From: Gemmatimonadota bacterium
GTDB taxonomy: Bacteria > Gemmatimonadota > Gemmatimonadetes > Longimicrobiales > Gaopeijiaceae
DNA: 64,000 bases
NCBI GenBank assembly: GCA_028873845.1
Contig: JAPPNO010000129.1
Location: 1-64,000 of the forward strand
Direction of reading: 5' to 3'
A program made the position numbers and the translations under genes. The number at the start of each line of letters is the position of its first letter. The first letter of the stretch is position 1. A model generated the notes under the pieces. It was not told the DNA's origin. It saw only the letters and a list, made by a program, of their open reading frames with translations, and ran no database searches. This document shows, in pieces, positions 37,665 to 45,641 of this stretch.

Positions 37665-39035
37665 TCACCGAAACGCCGGGATCGGGGTGGAATCCCCGTT
37701 GAGCGGATGGAGGGCGCCCTGGAGGATTCGGACCGGGTAGTACCGTCGCGTCAGGCGGCCGTCGGCGGTAAAGGAATAGGTACCGGTGACGCCTTCGAAG
37801 AGGTCCAGCCGCTCCAGGACGGCCATCACATCCCGGGGGTTGCGGGCGCCCGCACGGTGCGCATCCAGCGCCATCCGCAGCAGGTCGTAACCGGCCGCGG
37901 GGACCATGCTGTTGAGAGATCGCCGGAAGAGCGCTTCATACGCCTCGACGAACTCCGGCGGCGGTTGCCGCACCTCACCCGGAGGGGTGGTGCTCACGGC
38001 GATCACGCTGTCGGTGTGACGCCGGGCCACACCGTCCACCACGAGTGGATCCGTCCACCCGGCCGTGCCCGCGATCTGCAACTCCATCTCGTCCAGGCCG
38101 AAAAAGGCGATCTGGGGGGCGAGCAGCTCCAGATCGGCGGGGGGAGCCGCGACGACGAGCACGGAGAGCTCCGGTGACTTCGCCTGGGTGAGGTAGTCGC
38201 CGAAGGTCGTGGTACCGGACGGATACCGTATTCGACGGCTCACAAAGCCGCCCAGCGACAGGAAGGCTCGCTGGAAGGCGTCCATTTCGACGCTCTCACG
38301 CGAACTGCGCGGGTGCACGATGGCGGCATCCGCGTAGCCGAGATCCCACAGGGTCTGCGCCAGCGTTCGCCCGGCTTCCGGGTCGCCGGCGGCCAGACTG
38401 TACACTCCCATCCGCCCGTACGGAAGCTGACTGGCCGTGGGGGAAAAGAAGGCCAGATTGCGCGGTGCGGCTCCGGCCGCCGCGCGCACGTTCTCCGCAT
38501 CGAGAGGACCGATGATGGCCAGCACGCCCCGGTCCAGGAGGGCGTCCACCCCCCGAGCGCTGCCGGACGCGGTACCCAGGTTGTCCTCGATCAGGACCTC
38601 GACGTCGACACCGTTCCGGCGGGCCAGCAGGACTCCCACCTCCAGTCCCTCAATGAAGAGACGCGCATACCGCCGGTTGGACGGCGAACCCGAGACAGGC
38701 AGCACGGCCCCGATGAGCACATCGCGCGAGGGCGTTTCGTCCGCAACCGGGTCAGCCACCTCCGGATCCCCGGCCGCAACCGCTTCGGCCTGTCCCGAAT
38801 CCGCCCCGGCCTCGTCAATCCCGGCGGCGATTCCGGGAAGCATCTCATCGGCTGCCGATGAATTGCGCACACCTGCCGTGCACGCATGGAACGAGAAAAC
38901 CAACGCCGAGGCCAGCAGTCCCTGGATGAATCCGCGCGCGCAGCGCGAGCGCCCGGAGCCGGCGGGAGGCGGATCGCACACACCTGCAACGGATGCCACA
39001 CTGGACCGATTCACCGCTGCGCCGGGGTCTGCCAC
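37665..39035 (-). CDS. Periplasmic ligand-binding lipoprotein (LppC/amino-acid-binding type)
   Basis: From the GTG at 39035 the protein has 456 residues. A lipoprotein signal ends in FSFHAC. A linker rich in Ala, Glu and Asp follows, then a type I periplasmic binding fold: VLIGAVLPVSGSPSNRRYARLFIEGLEVGVLLA, GVLAIIGPLDAENVRAAA, and FGDYLTQ. Such proteins bind amino acids or activate penicillin-binding proteins; no transporter genes lie nearby, so the LppC-type role is more likely. Its signal peptide (CARGFIQGLL) is encoded within a degenerate copy of the dispersed repeat (38912-38980). It begins 6 bases after the rpsA stop. Confidence 0.75.
   Translation of the reverse strand: MADPGAAVNRSSVASVAGVCDPPPAGSGRSRCARGFIQGLLASALVFSFHACTAGVRNSSAADEMLPGIAAGIDEAGADSGQAEAVAAGDPEVADPVADETPSRDVLIGAVLPVSGSPSNRRYARLFIEGLEVGVLLARRNGVDVEVLIEDNLGTASGSARGVDALLDRGVLAIIGPLDAENVRAAAGAAPRNLAFFSPTASQLPYGRMGVYSLAAGDPEAGRTLAQTLWDLGYADAAIVHPRSSRESVEMDAFQRAFLSLGGFVSRRIRYPSGTTTFGDYLTQAKSPELSVLVVAAPPADLELLAPQIAFFGLDEMELQIAGTAGWTDPLVVDGVARRHTDSVIAVSTTPPGEVRQPPPEFVEAYEALFRRSLNSMVPAAGYDLLRMALDAHRAGARNPRDVMAVLERLDLFEGVTGTYSFTADGRLTRRYYPVRILQGALHPLNGDSTPIPAFR
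38912..38980 (-). repeat. Degenerate dispersed repeat inside a coding sequence
   Basis: On the plus strand CCAGCAGTCCCTGGATGAAT, then CCGCGCGCGC, then GCGAGCGCCCGGAG aligns with the repeat at 97-152 (CTAGAAGTCCGTGGATAAAG, CCGCGCGAGCACCGAG). Here it is translated on the minus strand as the lipoprotein signal sequence (RSRCARGFIQGLL), the same frame that appears as RSRCSRGFIHGLL in the first copy. Confidence 0.45.
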
Positions 39036-39041
39036 AGGCTG

Positions 39042-41177
39042 CTACCCGTCTGTCGGATCCTTGTCTTCTTCCGCCGCTTCCGGCGCCGCCTCGGCGTCGT
39101 CAGCCGCGGTCTCCGGCTCCTCCGCTGCGGCCTCGGGCTCTTCCGCCGCCGCTTCAGCCTCGTGCTGCGTGGCCTCCGGCTCTTCCGCTGCCGCTTCAGC
39201 CTCGTCCGCTGTGGCTTCGGGCTCTTCCGCTGCCGCTTCAGCCTCGTCCGCTGTGGCCTCGGGCTCTTCCGCTGCGGCTTCCGGCTCGTCCTGCGCCGCC
39301 TCGGCCTCATCAGCCGCGGTCTCCGGCTCCTCCGCTACAGCTTCAGCCTCTTCCGCCTCGGCTTCGGGCTCGTCCGCCGCTTCAACCTCGTCCGCCGCGG
39401 ACAGGGATTCCTCCTCAGGCTCCGCAGCTTCGTCGGTGGCGTCGTCCGGCGACTCGTCCGCCTTCCGCCGCCGCTCCGGTGCGCTCACGACTTCCAGCAC
39501 GATGCGCCGGTCCGAGGCGTCGGAGGCGATCACGCGCAAAGGCACGGTGTCGCCGGGCTGGAAGTAGTCCTCCAGGGAATCAGCGGGAACAGCCGCGTGC
39601 GAACCGGGGACGAAACCCTCCACCCCATCTTCCAGCTCCATGACCACACCCTTGTCCTGCAGCCGCGCGACGCGCCCGTCGACCTCGTGGCCCTTCGTGA
39701 ACCGGGTCACAAGCTCCGGCCAGGGATCGTCGTGCAGCTGCTTGATCCCGAGCGAGATCCGCTTGTTGTCCGCATCCACGTCCAGGACCATGACTTCGAC
39801 CTCCAGCCCCTTCTGAACCACCTCGGACGGATGTTCCACACGGCGGGTCCAGCTCATGTCCGAGACGTGGACGAGGCCGTCGATCCCCGACTCGATCTCG
39901 ACGAAGGCGCCGAAGGAGGTCAGGTTGCGCACGGTCCCTTCGAGCCGGGTTCCCGTGGGATACTTCAGCGGCAGTGCAAGCCAGGGATCCTCCTCGATCT
40001 GCTTCATGCCGAGGGAGATCTTCTCGTCGGCCGGGTCGACCTTGAGGACCACGGTCTCGATCTCGTCGCCGATGGACACGATCTTCGACGGGTGGCGAAC
40101 GTTGCGGGTCCACGACATCTCGGAGATGTGGACCAGTCCCTCGACCCCCTTCTGCAGCTCCACGAAGGCCCCGTAGTTGGTGATCGACACGACCTTGCCG
40201 CGAACCCTCGCGCCGACCGGGTAGCGGTCCTCGATGTCCGTCCAGGGATACGGCAGAAGCTGCTTGAGTCCCAGCGAGATGCGTTCCCGGTCCCAGTCGA
40301 TGTCCAGCACCTTGACGTCGAGCCGGCTTCCGATGGTGACCACCTCCGAGGGGTGTCCTACACGGCCCCACGACATGTCGGTGATGTGGAGGAGTCCGTC
40401 CAGGCCGCCCAGATCGATGAAGGCGCCGAAGTCGGTGATGTTCTTCACCACGCCCTCGCGGACCTGTCCGTTGAGAAGCTCCTTCACCAGCGTGCTGCGC
40501 TTCTTCTGCCGTTCGCGTTCGAGAATCACCCTCCGCGACACCACGATGTTGCGGCGCCGCTTGTTGAGCTTGATGATCATGAACTCGTAGCTCTCGCCGA
40601 TCAGGTCCTCGATGTTGGGGACCCGCCGGAGCGCGATCTGCGATCCCGGAAGGAAGGCGTCGACGCCCATGATGTCGACGGTCACGCCACCCTTGATCTT
40701 GCGGGTCAGCAGCCCCTTCACGGGCCGGTCGCTCTCGTAGGCGTCCTTGATCAGCTCCCAGACGCGCAGGAAGTCCGCCTTCTTCTTGGACAGGACCACC
40801 ACGCCGTCTTCGTCCTCGAGGCTCTCCAGGAGGACTTCCACCTCCTGGCCGACCTCGATCTCGCCGGGATCCTTGAATTCCTCGAGCGGGACGGCGCCCT
40901 CGCTCTTGAAGCCGAACTCGAGGATGACGGTGGCCTCGGTGATTCGCAGCACCCGGGCCTGGACGATCTGTCCCTCGCGGATATCGCCGCCGGCGGTGCG
41001 GTGGTCATCGAGCATGGCCTCGAAGTCGTCCCGCGAGACATCCAGCACTTCTTCGCCGAAGGGATCGTGGAGCAGTTCCGGCGAGATTTCGCCGGCGGGG
41101 GCCTGTTTCGAGGGCGGGGGATCTGTTGCCAGAAGCGGGCCGTCGTCGCCCGGCTGGGGTTCCTGATTCTCGTTCAT
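39042..41177 (-). CDS. rpsA: 30S ribosomal protein S1 with long acidic repeat tail
   Basis: S1 binds mRNA and helps load it on the 30S subunit. The 711-residue protein has an acidic N-terminal extension of about 60 residues and six S1 domains to about residue 560; examples are LLNGQVREGVVKNITDFGAFIDLGGLDG split over domain 3 and RLEGTVRNLTSFGAFVEIES. The last 140 residues are an Ala/Glu/Asp tail built from 14-residue units such as EATADEAEAAAEEP (DNA period 42 bases, 39138-39305). Acidic S1 tails occur in some phyla, but this repeat form is unusual. Its neighbour cmk (here fused to aroA) is conserved next to rpsA in many bacteria. Confidence 0.92.
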   Translation of the reverse strand: MNENQEPQPGDDGPLLATDPPPSKQAPAGEISPELLHDPFGEEVLDVSRDDFEAMLDDHRTAGGDIREGQIVQARVLRITEATVILEFGFKSEGAVPLEEFKDPGEIEVGQEVEVLLESLEDEDGVVVLSKKKADFLRVWELIKDAYESDRPVKGLLTRKIKGGVTVDIMGVDAFLPGSQIALRRVPNIEDLIGESYEFMIIKLNKRRRNIVVSRRVILERERQKKRSTLVKELLNGQVREGVVKNITDFGAFIDLGGLDGLLHITDMSWGRVGHPSEVVTIGSRLDVKVLDIDWDRERISLGLKQLLPYPWTDIEDRYPVGARVRGKVVSITNYGAFVELQKGVEGLVHISEMSWTRNVRHPSKIVSIGDEIETVVLKVDPADEKISLGMKQIEEDPWLALPLKYPTGTRLEGTVRNLTSFGAFVEIESGIDGLVHVSDMSWTRRVEHPSEVVQKGLEVEVMVLDVDADNKRISLGIKQLHDDPWPELVTRFTKGHEVDGRVARLQDKGVVMELEDGVEGFVPGSHAAVPADSLEDYFQPGDTVPLRVIASDASDRRIVLEVVSAPERRRKADESPDDATDEAAEPEEESLSAADEVEAADEPEAEAEEAEAVAEEPETAADEAEAAQDEPEAAAEEPEATADEAEAAAEEPEATADEAEAAAEEPEATQHEAEAAAEEPEAAAEEPETAADDAEAAPEAAEEDKDPTDG
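39138..39305. repeat. Four 42-bp tandem units in the rpsA tail
   Basis: Units start at 39138, 39180, 39222 and 39264, each beginning CTCTTCCGC; the second and third are nearly identical. They encode the repeated 14-residue unit of the S1 tail and stay in frame, so copy-number change would alter tail length without breaking the gene. Confidence 0.8.
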
Positions 41178-41515
41178 TGCAACTTCACCAGCGCTTTTGC
41201 TGGCGCTCCGGGAAAACCGTTCCGGCCTGGCGGGCACTGCGCGGGAAGACCGGGTTGAGTGGGATCATGGTCGCCGGGTGCGCCCGCGGGTGACCCGGTA
41301 CCGTTTGACGTACAGTCTTCAATATTAATCAAATTCGAAGGAAAACGGGAAACCCGGTCGATTCCGGGCGTCGAATCCCGGTCGATTCCGACGGCGGATG
41401 ATCCCGAACGCGGATCCGGTTCCCAGCGGGGGATGAGCCCCTGGAGTCCGTGCACAAACCAGCGAGCACCCGGAGCGGTCCGCGGGTGCCTGGTGCGGAC
41501 CCGATGCCCGCGCCA
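41178..41515. other. Gap between aroA-cmk and rpsA with candidate regulatory signals
   Basis: No gene is seen in this 338-base gap. It contains an AT-rich patch (41317-41336, with TAATAT on the minus strand) that may carry the rpsA promoter. A 14-bp direct repeat, CCCGGTCGATTCCG, occurs at 41353-41366 and 41377-41390, spaced 24 bases. A degenerate copy of the dispersed repeat lies at 41441-41492. No clear -35/-10 pair could be placed. Confidence 0.5.
41441..41492 (+). repeat. Degenerate copy of the dispersed repeat
   Basis: CTGGAGTCCGTGCACAAACC, then AGCGAGCACCCGGAGCGGTC aligns with the left end CTAGAAGTCCGTGGATAAAG, CCGCGCGAGCACCGAGAGCGG of the copy at 97-152. It lies just before the 3' end of aroA-cmk in an untranslated gap. 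Confidence 0.55.
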
Positions 41516-43576
41516 TCAGGAGCGTCCGCCCCGGACGGCGCGTATGCGACGCACGATCGCTTCGGTCTGGGCCGCCGGATCGAGATCGGTGGTATCGAGC
41601 AACTCGGCGTCTCCCGCGCGCAGGAGGGGTGCGATGGTGCGGGAGGCATCGAGTCGATCGCGCCGGGTGAGCCGGGCTGTCTCGGCCTTGATCTCCGAGG
41701 CTTGCGGCCGGATGCCCCGCTGCAGCAGGCGCCTGCGGGCGCGTTCCTCCGGATGGGCGTCGAGAAAGACCTTCACGTCGGCCCGGGGGAAGACGACCGT
41801 GCCCATGTCCCGGCCCTCGGCGACGAGCCCGGGGCCGCGGGCGGCGGAACGCTGAAGCTCCAGGAGATGGGCGCGCACCGCGGGAACGGCCGCGACCTGG
41901 GACACCATGGCGGTGACCCGCTCCGTGCGCAGAGCCTCCTCCGGGACGGCGCGGCCGCCGCACCATACCTTCATCCTCCCGGCGCGCCACCGCACATCGA
42001 TTGCCAGGTCCGAGAGCTCCTCCGGGGTCACGCTCTCCAATGCGCCGCTCCGTCCGGACTCCAGGAGTTGCAGCGTGACAGCCCGATAGATCGCGCCGGA
42101 GTCGAGGTGGCGAAACCCCAGACGGGAAGCCACCGCCACCGCCGTGGTGGACTTTCCCGAACCCGCCGACCCGTCGATCGCGACGACCAGACAGCCGCCG
42201 GCGCCTGCGTCGCCGCGGTCCCCACGCCCTCCGGCCGACGACGCGCCGACGCGCCCGCCACCACCCCCGGCCCCTCCGTCCTTCAGCTGCCCCAACAGCT
42301 CCCAGAAACCCGGAAAGCTCACCTCCGTCACCGATGGGGCGTCCACGGGCACGTCGCACCCGGGCGTCGCGGACAGCACGCCGAAGGCCATCGCAATGCG
42401 GTGGTCGTGGAAAGACCTCACGAACCCCGACAGAGGCCGCTGGGTCCCTTCGATCTCCAGCCCGTCGGGCAGCTCTTCGGCGGCCACGCCGACCCGGCGC
42501 AGGTTCGTGGCGAGCGCCGCCAGCCGGTCCGACTCCTTGACCCGGAGCTCCGCGGCCCCGGTGATCCGGGTGACCCCCTCGGCCCGGGCCGCCAGCACCG
42601 CCAGGATCGGCACCTCGTCGATCATGCCCGGAATCTCGTCCCCACCGACCTCGACCGCCTTCAGCCGGGCCGCCCGGGCTGCCACGCGCAGATCGCCCGT
42701 GTGTTCGCCTCCCGCGGTCCCGCGCCCCGTCACCCCGACTTCCGCCCCCATGCGCGCCAGCACCGGCAGCAGGCCGGTCCGGGTCCCGTTCAGGCCGACC
42801 CCACGCACCGTGAGCGGGGCCCGGCGCCCGGCAAGCACAGCCCAGGCCACGACGAAGGCCGCGGACGAGAAATCCCCCGGCACCTCCATGTCCAACGGTT
42901 CCAGACGGTCCGGCGGCGACGGAATCCGCACGCTCCAGCTTCCGTCCACCCTCCCCTCCACCACCCCGGCGCCCATCGCTTCCAGCATCCGCTCGCTGTG
43001 ATCGCGCGACCGCCGGGGCTCCCGCACCTCGACCACCACACCCGCCCCCACCCCCGCCAGCAGAACCGCGCTCTTCACCTGCGCGCTCGCCGCCGCGCTC
43101 TCGTGGCGCAGCGGGGACAGGGCGCCGCCCGTCACGCGCATCGGGAGGTGTCCGTCGCGCTCCAGGTAGTCGACGGCCGCACCCATTCGCGTGAGCGGCT
43201 CGGCGACCCTTCGCATGGGGCGGCCGGACAGCGACGCATCGCCCTTGAGCACGGCCGTCAGCGGCTGCGCGGCCAGGGCACCGGCAAGGAGACGGGCGCC
43301 GGTGCCGCTGTTGCACAGGTCGAGCGCCTCCTCCGGCTCCTGCCAGTCGCGAAGTCCGCGGCCGCGGATCCGGACCTCTTCGTCCCCGGGTCCCCCGATG
43401 CCGACGATTTCGACCCCGAGCGCGCGCAACGCCCGGCCCGTCGCCAGCGGGTCGGCTCCCCGCAGGATACACCGAATCCGGCTCTCGCCGTCGGCCAGGC
43501 CACCCAGGATCAGCGCGCGCTGGGTGATCGACTTGTCGCCCGGGACGCGGATGGTCAGGGGTTGGCCGCGGCCCAC
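41516..43576 (-). CDS. aroA-cmk: EPSP synthase fused to cytidylate kinase
   Basis: The 686-residue protein joins two complete enzymes. The AroA part (about 1-430) has IRVPGDKSITQRALILGGLA, CNSGTGARLL, GDFSSAAFVVAWA and LRVKESDRLAALATNLR, and makes EPSP in the shikimate route. A Gly-rich linker (about 435-455) follows. The Cmk part (about 458-686) has the P-loop AIDGSAGSGKSTTA, HLDSGAIYRA, GPGLVAEGRDMGTVVFP and DASRTIAPL. Aro-cmk fusions or neighbours are known in bacteria. I chose GTG at 43576, preceded by GGGGGAA and overlapping the tyrA end by 22 bases, because the AroA N-terminus starts there. Confidence 0.9.
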   Translation of the reverse strand: MGRGQPLTIRVPGDKSITQRALILGGLADGESRIRCILRGADPLATGRALRALGVEIVGIGGPGDEEVRIRGRGLRDWQEPEEALDLCNSGTGARLLAGALAAQPLTAVLKGDASLSGRPMRRVAEPLTRMGAAVDYLERDGHLPMRVTGGALSPLRHESAAASAQVKSAVLLAGVGAGVVVEVREPRRSRDHSERMLEAMGAGVVEGRVDGSWSVRIPSPPDRLEPLDMEVPGDFSSAAFVVAWAVLAGRRAPLTVRGVGLNGTRTGLLPVLARMGAEVGVTGRGTAGGEHTGDLRVAARAARLKAVEVGGDEIPGMIDEVPILAVLAARAEGVTRITGAAELRVKESDRLAALATNLRRVGVAAEELPDGLEIEGTQRPLSGFVRSFHDHRIAMAFGVLSATPGCDVPVDAPSVTEVSFPGFWELLGQLKDGGAGGGGGRVGASSAGGRGDRGDAGAGGCLVVAIDGSAGSGKSTTAVAVASRLGFRHLDSGAIYRAVTLQLLESGRSGALESVTPEELSDLAIDVRWRAGRMKVWCGGRAVPEEALRTERVTAMVSQVAAVPAVRAHLLELQRSAARGPGLVAEGRDMGTVVFPRADVKVFLDAHPEERARRRLLQRGIRPQASEIKAETARLTRRDRLDASRTIAPLLRAGDAELLDTTDLDPAAQTEAIVRRIRAVRGGRS

Positions 43577-44451
43577 CGGTTCCCCCGTGTCATGATGCGC
43601 TCGACCGCCGTCATGTCTCCCGCCTCGAGCGCCCGCCGAATCGTGGCGATATGAGCCTCCGCGGATCGCAGCGCCCGGACGTCCTCCGCGCGCGCGGCTT
43701 CCAAAAGCGGCGTCCAGACATCCGGACTGGAACCGGCGAGGCGGGTCATGTCGCTGCCACCCGGGCCGAGCGCTCCGTGACCGATGCCCGCCTCGTCCAG
43801 CGCCGCCGCCAGTCCATTCGCGAGCAGTTGCGGGAGGTGGCTCGCCCACGCCATCAGCCGATCGTGGCGCGCGGCGGCGATCGTCCTGGGCCTGGCGCCG
43901 AGCAGCTTCCAGAAGGCCGCGGCGCGGTCGGTGGCGCATTCCTGCGCAGCCTTCCCGGCACCGTCCCCGCCACCCGCCCCATCCCCGGGGCAAAGCCACA
44001 CATCGGCACCCTCGAAGAGGTCCGCGCGCGCCGCCGCGTACCCCGAACGCTCCGATCCGCACATGGGGTGCGCCCCCACGAAGACGCCGCGCGCGCCGAC
44101 CCGGGCCGCCTCCAGCACGGGCGCCTTCAGGCCCCCGACATCGGTGGCGAGAGCAGCCCTGCTCCACACGGCGGCCGTGGCGCGCACCAGGGCGACCGTA
44201 ATGTCCAGGGGAGCCGCGAAGACCACCACACCCCCTTCCGGATCGCACTCTCCCAGGTCCCTCACCAGGCGGACGCCGTCCCGCACCGCGCCCCTCGCGT
44301 TCTCGTCATCGGGCTCGATACCGGAGACCGGCACGGACGGCGCCCTGCGCGCCAGCGCCTTCACCACCGAGCCACCCATGACGCCGAGTCCCACGACGGC
44401 CACCGAGCGGACCCGGTCGGCGGCATTGCAGGTGCTGACGGGCTCAGTCAC
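43555..44451 (-). CDS. tyrA: Prephenate dehydrogenase
   Basis: TyrA converts prephenate to 4-hydroxyphenylpyruvate for tyrosine synthesis with NAD(P). From GTG at 44451 the protein has 298 residues: a Rossmann motif SVAVVGLGVMGGSVVKALA (about 17-35), VFAAPLDITVAL, the GAHPMCGSERSGYAAA motif with the catalytic His, and the HDRLMAWASHLPQLLANGLA helix. It overlaps the rnz stop by 8 bases and the aroA-cmk start by 22, so the aromatic genes are translated as a coupled set. Confidence 0.9.
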   Translation of the reverse strand: MTEPVSTCNAADRVRSVAVVGLGVMGGSVVKALARRAPSVPVSGIEPDDENARGAVRDGVRLVRDLGECDPEGGVVVFAAPLDITVALVRATAAVWSRAALATDVGGLKAPVLEAARVGARGVFVGAHPMCGSERSGYAAARADLFEGADVWLCPGDGAGGGDGAGKAAQECATDRAAAFWKLLGARPRTIAAARHDRLMAWASHLPQLLANGLAAALDEAGIGHGALGPGGSDMTRLAGSSPDVWTPLLEAARAEDVRALRSAEAHIATIRRALEAGDMTAVERIMTRGNRWAAANP

Positions 44452-45355
44452 GGTAGCCGATCTCCACCTCGAGACCGTCCCGGGCGACGCGCGCACCGGG
44501 GAAGATCGCGCGCGCCTCCTTCTCGAGCCGTGCGGGAGCTTCCGCGTAGCGTGCGGACACATGGGTCAGCACCAGGTCCCGCACCTTCGCGCGCGCCGCC
44601 ACCGAGGCAGCCTCGGCGGCGGTGCAGTGGCGCGTCTCGCGTGCCCGCCTCGCCTCCTCGTTCCCGAAGGTGGCCTCATGGATGAGGAGATCGGCGCCCA
44701 TCGACATCACGACGGCTTCGCCGGTGGGCCGGCTGTCGCCGCTGTAGACGACCTTGCGCCCGGTTCGGGGCGGTCCCACCAGATCGTCCGGCCGGATGGC
44801 CCTCCCCTCGACTTCAATCGTCTCGCCGCGATGCAGCCGTCCGAACAGCGGGCCCTCCGGAATCCCCAGATTGCGGGCGGCCTCCACGTCGAAGCGGCCG
44901 GGGCGGGCTTCCTCGATGAGCGCGTACCCGAGCGCGGAGACGCCATGGTCGGCGCGGAAGGCATGCACGGCCCAGTCACCGAAGTCCACCCTTTCGCCCG
45001 GAGCGAGCCCCCTGACTTCGACGGGGAAGGCGAGCCGCTCCACCCCGAGCCGCACCGCCGCGCCCAGAACTCTCTCGGTCCCGGCGGGGCCGTAGATGTT
45101 CATCCCCTCCTCCCTGCCCTGCAGGCTCATGGTTCTGAGCAGGCCCGGCAGCCCCAGGAAGTGGTCGGCGTGGGTGTGGGTGATGAAGATGTGGGAGAAG
45201 GAGAACCCGGTCCCGAACCGCATGATCTGTCTCTGGGTTCCCTCGCCGCAGTCCCACAGCAGCGACCGGCCCTCCCGCTGCACCGCGATCGCGGACACAC
45301 TCCGGCTCACGGTCGGACGGGCCGCGGCGGTGCCCAGGAATCGGACTCTGATCAT
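44444..45355 (-). CDS. rnz: Ribonuclease Z
   Basis: RNase Z trims the 3' trailer of tRNA precursors, which matters here because the tRNA-Leu in the window lacks an encoded CCA. The 303-residue metallo-beta-lactamase protein starts MIRVRFLGTAAARPT and has ITHTHADHFLGLPGLL (about 58-73), the SGDSRPT motif and EATFGNEEARRARETRHCTAAEAA, all typical of the family. No purine-rich ribosome-binding site precedes the ATG, so leaderless or unusual initiation is possible. Confidence 0.92.
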   Translation of the reverse strand: MIRVRFLGTAAARPTVSRSVSAIAVQREGRSLLWDCGEGTQRQIMRFGTGFSFSHIFITHTHADHFLGLPGLLRTMSLQGREEGMNIYGPAGTERVLGAAVRLGVERLAFPVEVRGLAPGERVDFGDWAVHAFRADHGVSALGYALIEEARPGRFDVEAARNLGIPEGPLFGRLHRGETIEVEGRAIRPDDLVGPPRTGRKVVYSGDSRPTGEAVVMSMGADLLIHEATFGNEEARRARETRHCTAAEAASVAARAKVRDLVLTHVSARYAEAPARLEKEARAIFPGARVARDGLEVEIGYRD

Positions 45356-45641
45356 GGAGGGGAGAAGCTGTGGGGGAGATGGGTGACGCGGCCGGGTGTG
45401 CGGGGAAGGCGTCGCCGCCGCCCCTGCACGGCCAACCGGCACGGGCGGCAGGTGCAGGCCCCCTAAACTGTAGCACGGGACGCCCTCGGGGGAGTCCCCA
45501 CGCCTGCGCTTGCCGGTCCCCGCGGGCCCGCGCTACGATGAAACGCACGATGCACACTCGGACGGCACCCCTGGCCGGAGCCGAAACGACGCGAACCGCG
45601 CCGCCCGCACACGAGCCGCCAGGCCCACACCGGAGCACACG
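45356..45641. other. Divergent intergenic region, rnz and aminotransferase
   Basis: These 286 bases separate rnz (minus) from the Tat-exported aminotransferase (plus). No gene is supported. The only AT-rich spot is CCTAAACTGTAGCACG near 45462-45477. It could act as a -10 region on either strand; read on the minus strand it gives TGC-TACAGT. Confidence 0.45.
45467..45475 (-). promoter_or_regulatory. Candidate extended -10 for the rnz-tyrA-aroA-cmk operon
   Basis: On the minus strand TGC directly precedes TACAGT, the form of an extended -10 element, about 112 bases before the rnz ATG. No -35 is convincing. Confidence 0.3.

Noticed and set aside
39138-39305. Tandem 42-bp repeats as a CRISPR array
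   Set aside because: The units are contiguous without variable spacers and encode an in-frame protein tail of S1.
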